From assembly GCA_035493895.1 (NCBI GenBank), contig DATJHM010000089.1:1-6579 (forward strand): a DNA stretch of 6,579 nucleotides. Reading direction: 5' to 3'. The position numbers and the translations under genes were made by a program. This DNA comes from DATJHM01 sp035493895. Its GTDB lineage: Bacteria; Chloroflexota; Ktedonobacteria; Ktedonobacterales; Ktedonobacteraceae. The notes below the pieces were generated by a model, which worked only from the letters and a program-made list of their open reading frames with translations, was not told the origin of the DNA and searched no databases. Positions 1 through 4,240 of the stretch are shown here, in pieces; the stretch's first letter is position 1; each line of letters starts with the position of its first letter.

Positions 1-166
1 CGAAAAGATGAAAAAGCAGATTGATGATCGTTTTGAGGGTGGGCGGAAAATCTTCTAGAAGAAGCAGCATTTCTTCGGAGTACCGCTCACGCCAGGAAGC
101 AGGATAGAGTTCAATCAGATATCTGGCGCAACGCAGATAGAAACGAGACAAAGAAGTATGTCGCAT
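1..166 (-). CDS. Partial small protein with YPASWRERYSEEM motif, PadR partner (3' end outside window)
   Basis: Reading the minus strand from ATG at 166 gives 55 uninterrupted codons to the window edge, so the C-terminal part is missing. The visible N-terminus holds RYLIELYPASWRERYSEEM followed by LLLLEDFPPTLKTIINLLFHLF. Motifs of the form LYPxxWRxRYxEE(M/L)xxLLED are typical of a family of small, often membrane-anchored, uncharacterised proteins encoded directly downstream of PadR regulators in Actinobacteria and Chloroflexota. That link is from general knowledge, not a search. A GGAAG ribosome-binding site lies 9 nt before the ATG. The gap to the padR stop is 26 nt, so the two genes are very probably co-transcribed. 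Biochemical function is unknown; such partners are often predicted membrane or permease-associated proteins. No transmembrane helix can be judged from the fragment, although the end is hydrophobic. Confidence 0.72.
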   Translation of the reverse strand, partial: MRHTSLSRFYLRCARYLIELYPASWRERYSEEMLLLLEDFPPTLKTIINLLFHLF

Positions 167-192
167 TCTGTATAGCTTCCATTCTTTCTATT

Positions 193-525
193 TTATACTT
201 CATAAGTAGCGAGGCGTAGCGAACCAGTGGCAACAACCTTGCTCATGGTGGCAAGTTGTTCAAGCAGTACCGCCTTACCAGCTCCGGTCAGTTCGTATGG
301 ACGACGACGCTCGACCGGTTCCAGAGCCTTGATCCAGCCGTGTTTCTCCAGACGAGCAAGCGCGCCATAGAGCGTGCCTACCTCCAGATGAGTGCCACAA
401 AATTGCTCAATATCCCGGATCATAGCGTAGCCGTGTTTCGGCCCACTGGCTAAGCTGGAGAGGATCAGCAGAGAAGGATCAGAGAAATGTCCCAGATCTG
501 AGAGCGAGTTGCGTGTTGTACGCAT
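193..525 (-). CDS. PadR family transcriptional regulator
   Basis: A 110-residue winged-helix repressor of the PadR family, at the short (subfamily 2) length. The hallmark segments are SLLILSSLASGPKHGYAMI (residues 18-36, helices 1-2), LEVGTLYGALARLEKHGWI (47-65, recognition helix with the usual GTLYxALxRLExxGWI pattern) and ERRRPYELTGAGKAVL (72-87, wing with RRPYxLTxxG). Residues 88-110 form the C-terminal dimerisation helix. Two ATGs are adjacent, at 528 and 525. The AGGAG at 536-532 is only 3 nt from the first and 6 nt from the second, so I prefer 525; the upstream start adds one Met. PadR proteins usually repress their own operon and a neighbouring membrane protein or transporter in response to small hydrophobic compounds. 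The partial gene at 1-166 follows by 26 nt and is the likely operon partner. The effector is unknown. Confidence 0.93.
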   Translation of the reverse strand: MRTTRNSLSDLGHFSDPSLLILSSLASGPKHGYAMIRDIEQFCGTHLEVGTLYGALARLEKHGWIKALEPVERRRPYELTGAGKAVLLEQLATMSKVVATGSLRLATYEV

Positions 526-551
526 CATGATCTCCTGACTAATATTTCGTA

Positions 552-566
552 ATACTTAGTACGTAT
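552..566. promoter_or_regulatory. Candidate PadR operator palindrome
   Basis: The 15-mer ATACTTAGTACGTAT is a palindrome centred on 559, with ATAC/GTAT outer arms, TA/TA inner pairs and one mismatched pair. It contains the perfect 9-mer palindrome TACTTAGTA (553-561). It overlaps the predicted +1 of the padR promoter, where a repressor would block initiation. AT-rich palindromes with ATAC/GTAT arms are common PadR targets, so autoregulation is the simplest reading. Binding is inferred. Confidence 0.5.
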
Positions 567-567
567 A

Positions 568-601
568 ATTATATAGTAAAGCGAAGTAGTAGAGTTGTCA
601 A
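568..601 (-). promoter_or_regulatory. Sigma70-type promoter of the padR unit
   Basis: On the minus strand a perfect -35 box TTGACA (601-596) is followed after 17 nt by TACTAT (578-573), which merges into an exact TATAAT at 573-568. The 17-nt spacing favours TACTAT as the working -10. Transcription would start near 566-561 and leave a leader of about 40 nt before the padR start. Confidence 0.75.
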
Positions 602-638
602 GAAAAAAAGAGAGGGATGGACCAATATCCATCCCTCT
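602..638 (-). terminator. Rho-independent terminator of the HNH gene
   Basis: The arms AGAGGGATGG (611-620) and CCATCCCTCT (629-638) form a perfect 10-bp stem with an 8-nt loop. Read on the minus strand, the stem is followed by CTTTTTTTC (610-602), a good U-tract. It lies 46 nt past the stop codon of the gene at 684-1499. The U-tract ends only one base before the padR -35 box, so terminator and next promoter are tightly packed. Confidence 0.88.
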
Positions 639-683
639 TCTCTACAGTATGAGTAATAGCAGTAAAGCAGACTACTCTCTCTC

Positions 684-1499
684 TTATTTACGTGTATGGC
701 GCTGGATCACGCGCTCGTTTGATTGCATAACCTTCTGGGCATCCTCGGCTTCGGCTACGACCTGATAGCCACCCAGGAGGAAGGGCTGGATAAAGAAGTC
801 CTGAGCCAGAATATGATGAATGCCGTAGTGAGGATGGCGATGGTGGATATCGCAGAGGACCATCATATTCTCTTCCGAATCGATAAAGGCTTCCAGGCTA
901 TCATAATCTTTAACCTGAGGGAAGATCACATGTACTTTGCGCGGATCGCAGGCGTTGAGCAGGCTGCGCTCGATAGGATAGTGGTGCGTCTCGATCGCCT
1001 TCGCGTGGAAGGGATTCTCTCTGGGAGTATCCAGCGTTGAATTGCGCACACCGCAAATGGCACAGGGCGTATCGAGATTATAGACCAGATGACGATGGGT
1101 GCGGGCATAGATTGGCGTCTCTTCGCGGGGAGGATGAGGAGGCGTCATCTCGACTTCTGCGACCTCAAACGTCGTTGCGTGCACACGTGAAATCGTCGTC
1201 CCACTACGATCATCATCGCCGTTGCGCTCAACCTTCTTGACACGAATATCTTCTGTGATCCGCTTATGCACCTCAGTCGTTTTGAACTCTTTGCCAGATT
1301 TGACGCGCACATCCTCATCAATATCCTCCTTCACATGTGTCCTCTTCACCCCCTGGCTGGTTGAGCGCACCTCATCAGCCTCAACGTGCTCATGGGAGCG
1401 GGTATGGGTCGTCTGGTGGGCAGCGTGCGGAGTCAGTTTCAGGTGGTCAAGACCGGGGACAGCTTTGAGCAGATCGTTGAAACGTAGCGGTTTAAACAT
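684..1499 (-). CDS. HNH endonuclease-like protein with charged N-terminal half
   Basis: A 271-residue protein. Residues 1-24 form a short hydrophobic/basic start (MFKPLRFNDLLKAVPGLDHL). Residues 25-130 are extremely rich in His, Lys, Arg, Glu and Asp. They contain two similar segments, VKEDIDEDVRVK (56-67) and HKRITEDIRVKK (78-89), which look like a degenerate repeat. Residues 140-245 resemble a zinc-stabilised HNH/His-Me-finger fold: CAIC (146-149), ETHH (170-173), then ENMMVLCDIHH (210-220) with Asn211, Cys216 and His219/220. This order, CxxC ... HH ... N ... CxxxH, is the expected layout for HNH proteins whose cysteines bind structural zinc and whose histidines bind the catalytic metal. 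Cleavage activity is inferred. The start at 1499 is chosen because GGAGG (1511-1507) lies 7 nt upstream. An in-frame upstream ATG at 1610 would fall on the promoter's -35 box. The gene stands alone, with its own promoter and terminator. It could instead be a non-catalytic zinc-binding protein. Confidence 0.8.
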   Translation of the reverse strand: MFKPLRFNDLLKAVPGLDHLKLTPHAAHQTTHTRSHEHVEADEVRSTSQGVKRTHVKEDIDEDVRVKSGKEFKTTEVHKRITEDIRVKKVERNGDDDRSGTTISRVHATTFEVAEVEMTPPHPPREETPIYARTHRHLVYNLDTPCAICGVRNSTLDTPRENPFHAKAIETHHYPIERSLLNACDPRKVHVIFPQVKDYDSLEAFIDSEENMMVLCDIHHRHPHYGIHHILAQDFFIQPFLLGGYQVVAEAEDAQKVMQSNERVIQRHTRK

Positions 1500-1506
1500 G
1501 TGGCAT

Positions 1507-1511
1507 CCTCC
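1507..1511 (-). promoter_or_regulatory. Ribosome-binding site fixing the HNH gene start
   Basis: GGAGG, within the minus-strand run GAGGGAGG, lies 7 nt before ATG at 1499. This supports a 271-residue product rather than the 308-residue version that begins at 1610. Confidence 0.8.
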
Positions 1512-1581
1512 CTCGCAAAACGGCAAATTCTTCATGAAATCTCCGTCACAGCGCGACGTACGCGACCGACGGTGCCCACTC

Positions 1582-1610
1582 ATCATAAAACTCAACAGCG
1601 GTATTGTCAA
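1582..1610 (-). promoter_or_regulatory. Near-consensus sigma70 promoter of the HNH gene
   Basis: On the minus strand TTGACA (1610-1605), a 17-nt spacer and TATGAT (1587-1582) match consensus at 11 of 12 positions. The predicted start near 1575 gives a leader of about 75 nt. Just after +1 the hexamer CGCGAC occurs twice in the same direction (1552-1557 and 1561-1566, plus-strand reading), which could be a repressor site. Confidence 0.82.
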
Positions 1611-1632
1611 GCGAAACAGGCAAGCATATATC
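1604..1632 (+). promoter_or_regulatory. Possible plus-strand promoter back to back with the HNH promoter
   Basis: TTGTCA (1604-1609), 17 nt, then TATATC (1627-1632). The -35 shares its bases with the -35 of the opposite-strand HNH promoter, because TTGTCAA reads TTGACAA on the other strand. The -10 is weak (4 of 6). If active it would transcribe toward the weak ORF at 1670 and the secreted-protein gene. Confidence 0.35.
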
Positions 1633-1669
1633 GATCGTTAGAACCTGCATATTTGTTGGAAAGGGGAAA

Positions 1670-1882
1670 ATGAAGGGGCACGTAAAGGAAACTTATGGTC
1701 TATCATCATCTCTCATCGTGACAATTTTCTTAGAAAGCAGAAAGGATGAAGTGATCTTAACGTTCAACATGGCATCATTTGAAGGGATACTATACTGCCA
1801 TATTTGCTGCCCTTTCTCTTCTTTCCTTTTCATCTTCACAGAACAGTGTCTCTTTGCAACACTATCATCGATCCGCCAATAA
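1670..1882 (+). CDS. Questionable 70-residue ORF
   Basis: ATG at 1670 is preceded by AAAGGGGAAA, a possible ribosome-binding site, and lies about 30 nt past the start expected from the possible promoter at 1604-1632. The product begins MKGHVKETYGLSSSLIVTIF and has a hydrophobic Cys/Phe-rich middle (YCHICCPFSSFLFIF). I recognise no family. The composition looks like AT-rich intergenic DNA read by chance, and no second feature supports translation. I list it only because start signal and promoter are placed sensibly; more likely it is not a gene. Confidence 0.2.
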   Translation: MKGHVKETYGLSSSLIVTIFLESRKDEVILTFNMASFEGILYCHICCPFSSFLFIFTEQCLFATLSSIRQ

Positions 1883-1966
1883 TATTGTCATAAGCCAGAA
1901 GTTGACTTCTTGCTCTCCATGTTCGTTATATGATTTGTTGACCACCATTTTAGAAAGGTTTTGACA

Positions 1967-2392
1967 ATGAAGCTTCGTTTCCGCATCAGTCTCGGTATCG
2001 TATTGCTGGCTGTCATGTTTAGTTTTGCACTTGCATTGCAAACGCGTCCCGCAGAGGCAAAATCTCTACAGCCAGCAGTCACCTGTTACGGCCAGGCATT
2101 TCAGATCGGATTTCACGCGACGGCAGGAACTCTCTATGAATTCCCATCCCGTTCGACCCCGTACGTTACGTCAAAGTATTGTAACGATATAAATATGAAG
2201 CTCACAACAATGCCTGGTCCAGTATATGTACAGATTTGTTTCGTCCACGCCAATTACTGCAATAGTTGGAAGTATTACACGACACGTAATCAGTGGTACA
2301 CGCCTGCCACAAACGTACTGAATAATACCACATACGTTGTGCGCTTCGAAACATATTCGTCAGGCAATGTTTTTGGATCGATTGCGGACTGA
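1967..2392 (+). CDS. Small secreted four-cysteine protein of unknown function
   Basis: A 141-residue precursor. A classical signal peptide covers about residues 1-31: basic MKLRFR, a hydrophobic core (ISLGIVLLAVMFSFALAL), then a Sec signal-peptidase site after AEA (QTRPAEA, then KSL). The mature part of about 110 residues has four cysteines, in TCYG, KYCND, QICFV and NYCNS, which suggests two disulfides. It is rich in Tyr, Thr and Asn, typical of an extracellular beta-sheet domain. The pattern VYVQICF....NYCNSWK...NQWYTPATNV resembles small secreted domains of unassigned function in soil actinobacteria and Chloroflexota; this is from memory and weak. ATG at 1967 is preferred because AAGG (1955-1958) is 8 nt upstream; the in-frame TTG at 1961 is too close to it. 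The gene faces the MFS gene tail to tail and appears monocistronic. It could be a cell-wall-associated or antimicrobial-type peptide, but nothing here decides that. Confidence 0.8.
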   Translation: MKLRFRISLGIVLLAVMFSFALALQTRPAEAKSLQPAVTCYGQAFQIGFHATAGTLYEFPSRSTPYVTSKYCNDINMKLTTMPGPVYVQICFVHANYCNSWKYYTTRNQWYTPATNVLNNTTYVVRFETYSSGNVFGSIAD

Positions 2393-2710
2393 GAGCGATT
2401 ATCCGTGTAAATGCGGGTTCTCTATGATTTACGAATATGATGTCATTCTACGCTTGTATACGCGCTTCCACTTCAGCATGAAACAGGAGCATAGCATGCA
2501 TCATCAAATTTTTCATATAATAGATAGCATGAGGTACACCAAGCGTGCAATGCGTTACAGCACGTAAAAACGTTTTCCGCTCTCCTCAGCTCCAACCTCC
2601 GGGGACTCCACTGTCACGTAAATAAGGGGAATTGACAGGAGATTCCCCTTATTTACGTGACAGTGGACACGCCTTCCTTTGTAGCACACGCCTCTGATGG
2701 CTAGTTTTCT
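2393..2710. other. Convergent intergenic region with a large palindrome
   Basis: These 318 bases lie between the ends of the secreted-protein gene and the MFS gene. The left 200 bases are AT-rich and show only short chance ORFs without ribosome-binding sites. The only strong structure is the inverted repeat at 2607-2667. No T-tract terminator was found for either gene. Confidence 0.7.
2607..2667. repeat. Perfect 26-bp inverted repeat with 9-nt loop
   Basis: Left arm 2607-2632 begins TCCACTGTCACGTAAATAAG and right arm 2642-2667 is its exact reverse complement, with TGACAGGAG as loop. All 26 pairs match. There is no following T-run on either strand, so it is not a standard intrinsic terminator, though it could still stop or protect both convergent transcripts. 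The length and perfection suggest a recent mobile remnant, such as two fused terminal inverted repeats of an insertion sequence or a minimal MITE. A short GGAC occurs at both borders (2603-2606 and 2665-2668), but the second copy overlaps the arm, so a target duplication is unproven. Confidence 0.9.
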
Positions 2711-3925
2711 TTAACGGAGTTGCCTGACAGCATATCCAGGCATGCCAGGAAGCCCTATCAGGACTGCTGAAAGTCCAATCATCACTGATATCCCCAAAAC
2801 TGGAAGGAGCACGCCAGCGCCTCCACTTGCCAGTGGACCAGCGCTTTGCATCAGAGTGCGCAAAAGGGCAAAGACACGTCCGCGTAGCTGCTCAGGAATG
2901 ATCTGCATGCGTAGTGTCTGCGCCCAAATGGTGAGCGGTGCGCTAAAGAGACCAAGGAGCGCCAGCCCTGCCATAGCCCACCAGATATTTGGACCCAGAA
3001 GCAAGAGAGCGAGAGACATCCCTGATAGTATCTGCGCCAGACAAATCAGCCGACCCAGGGAAAGAGGAAAAACGAAGCTACCAGCCAGAATGGAACCGAT
3101 GACCTCTCCCCCCGCCAGAACACCTAATAATGTGCCGTACAGATCGGGTCCGCCACGTAGTACCTGAACCGAAAAGAGGGGAAGCCACACAGAGAGAAAA
3201 CCCTCTCCCATATTGAACAGCGTAAACATAAGGGTCGTAGAGAGAAGCACCTTGTTTTGCAGCAGGAGGGAAAAAGCATCGCGAAACCGATAGGTTGTAC
3301 TGTCCAACTGCTCTCGTGTGTTGTGTTCGACCTTGATATGTACTCTCGTCAAGGCCAGGGCAAAGATAGCATATGAGAGGGCATCAATGACGATCACCGA
3401 AGGCGCGCCGAATCTGGCAATCAGCAAACCGGCGATAGGAGGACCGAGCACACCGCTCAACGTGTAGCTCAGAGTTTCCAACGCATTCGCGGTCGCTAAC
3501 TGCGACTGAGGAACAAGAAGAGGAATGAGAGAAGGTCCTCCTGCCAGCGAGATCATCATAAAGCATCCATACACACCAGCAACCACGTAGATATGCCAGA
3601 GGGCGAGATGGCCAGAGAAGTACAGAAGGGGGATCAAAGTAACAACGGCCCCTCGGAATACATTATCGATCAGCATCACCAGACGCCGATCAAAGCGATC
3701 TAAAAGCGCACCAGCAAACAGGCCACCAAACACCACCGGGCCAGTGTAACAGAGGAGCAGGCCACCAACCGCCTGGGGAGAGCCAGTAGATTGATACACG
3801 AACCAGATCAGCGCGGTCCGTGTCATTGCATCGCCCACACTTGAGAATGTGAAACCCAACCAGAACCAACGGAACGATTTGTGTTGGAAAATGTCCCAAT
3901 AATTTCCCAGTTGCCATTGTGACAT
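2711..3925 (-). CDS. Major facilitator superfamily exporter (EntS/MFS_3-like)
   Basis: A 404-residue integral inner-membrane protein, the normal length for a 12-helix MFS transporter. The first helix starts near residue 20 (FRWFWLGFTFSSVGDAMTRTAL). Motif A between helices 2 and 3 is GALLDRFDRR (72-81). The conserved loop LVPQSQLATANAL (137-149), and PEQLRGRVFALL (344-355) in the C-terminal half, are typical of the MFS_3/EntS-like drug and siderophore exporter group. A cytoplasmic loop at about 195-220 separates the two six-helix bundles. By family this is a proton-driven efflux pump; the substrate cannot be read from sequence. Translation starts at 3925, with AGGAG (3941-3937) 11 nt upstream, a somewhat long spacing. 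No regulator or partner gene is adjacent on the same strand; the MocR gene upstream is about 300 nt away and separated by repeats. The protein shows no truncation. Confidence 0.92.
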   Translation of the reverse strand: MSQWQLGNYWDIFQHKSFRWFWLGFTFSSVGDAMTRTALIWFVYQSTGSPQAVGGLLLCYTGPVVFGGLFAGALLDRFDRRLVMLIDNVFRGAVVTLIPLLYFSGHLALWHIYVVAGVYGCFMMISLAGGPSLIPLLVPQSQLATANALETLSYTLSGVLGPPIAGLLIARFGAPSVIVIDALSYAIFALALTRVHIKVEHNTREQLDSTTYRFRDAFSLLLQNKVLLSTTLMFTLFNMGEGFLSVWLPLFSVQVLRGGPDLYGTLLGVLAGGEVIGSILAGSFVFPLSLGRLICLAQILSGMSLALLLLGPNIWWAMAGLALLGLFSAPLTIWAQTLRMQIIPEQLRGRVFALLRTLMQSAGPLASGGAGVLLPVLGISVMIGLSAVLIGLPGMPGYAVRQLR

Positions 3926-4232
3926 AATAAAAGAATCTCCTGAGAACGCATTTTGTGTTTGTCCTGCACAGACAAAGAAGATGGGTGTTGCATGCCTCTC
4001 CCGGCTGATAGTATGAGCCTGGAGTGCCGATACACCGATCTTCTTGTGTGTTCTCTGAGTCTACAGGGAATAGAGGGAAATAACTGGCAATTTTCGGCCA
4101 TATTTTTTCCTGGCTATGTGTAGGGATGTGGATCGGCGTAAATCATGCGGATCAGCATAAAGCGCGATCCCTACCTGTGCGTTTGGGCGACGATGGCCGG
4201 GGGGGGACGCGGATCGGCATGAAGCACGATCC
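3926..4232. other. MFS-mocR intergenic region with repeat cluster
   Basis: Between the MFS start and the mocR stop there are 307 bases. The right part (4120-4240) is the repeat cluster described separately. The left part (3926-4119) holds the MFS leader and the small inverted repeat at 3958-3976. I could not identify a clear MFS promoter: TTGCCA (minus strand, about 4090-4085) has no good -10 at 16-18 nt. An ORF that enters the MFS coding frame region from 4101 looks like chance. Confidence 0.55.
3958..3976. promoter_or_regulatory. Small inverted repeat upstream of the MFS gene
   Basis: TTTGTC (3958-3963) and GACAAA (3971-3976) form a 6-bp inverted repeat around a 7-nt loop, 33 nt before the MFS start and upstream of its ribosome-binding site. 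It could be an operator or a leader hairpin. No convincing -35/-10 pair was found nearby. Confidence 0.3.
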
Positions 4233-4240
4233 CTACCTGT
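4120..4240. repeat. REP-like repeat cluster
   Basis: Two 32-nt direct copies, 4147-4178 and 4209-4240, match at 29 of 32 positions; all three differences are transitions. They start 62 nt apart. Each contains GGATC...GATCC arms able to fold into a short hairpin (6 bp, GGATCG/CGATCC, in the second copy). A degenerate partial copy lies at 4128-4145. GTAGGGAT at 4120-4127 is inverted relative to ATCCCTAC at 4167-4174, so the cluster has inverted ends. A run of eight G (4199-4206) sits between the full copies. The last copy overlaps the final codons and the stop of the MocR gene. No transposase is present. Confidence 0.85.

Larger units (their letters stand above)
1500..1966. other. Long intergenic region between the HNH and secreted-protein genes
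   Basis: A 467-base stretch without a confident gene. It holds the HNH leader and promoter (to 1610), a possible divergent promoter (1604-1632), one weak 70-codon ORF (1670-1882) and the region just upstream of the secreted-protein gene. A weak candidate promoter for that gene is TTGACT (1902-1907) with TATATG (1927-1932, 19-nt spacer) or TATGAT (1929-1934, 21-nt spacer); both spacings are longer than ideal. I see no RNA gene or strong hairpin. Confidence 0.6.

Noticed and set aside
1500..1610. 37-residue N-terminal extension of the HNH protein
   Set aside because: It would start on the -35 box of the near-consensus promoter and lacks a ribosome-binding site, whereas ATG 1499 has GGAGG at 7 nt.
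723..1641. Plus-strand ORFs opposite the HNH gene (723-1040, 1037-1240, 1222-1641)
   Set aside because: They are antisense to a well-supported gene with its own ribosome-binding site, promoter and terminator, show no family signature, and overlap one another.
1779..1964. Plus-strand ORF beginning MKGYYTAIFAALSLLSFSSS, resembling a signal peptide
   Set aside because: It needs a TTG start with no ribosome-binding site, its remainder has no recognisable domain, and it overlaps the control region of the secreted-protein gene.
2515..2522. TATAAT-like box in the convergent intergenic region
   Set aside because: No -35 at suitable distance and no gene follows on the plus strand.
2337..2567. ORF running out of the secreted-protein gene
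   Set aside because: It starts inside the secreted-protein gene, has no ribosome-binding site and reads AT-rich intergenic DNA.
3823..4101. 92-codon minus-strand ORF overlapping the MFS start
   Set aside because: It overlaps the MFS N-terminus in another frame, has no ribosome-binding site or family features, and looks like chance.
4120..4240. Repeat cluster considered as a CRISPR array
   Set aside because: There are only two full copies plus one degenerate copy, the copies diverge, spacing is irregular, and no cas genes are present.
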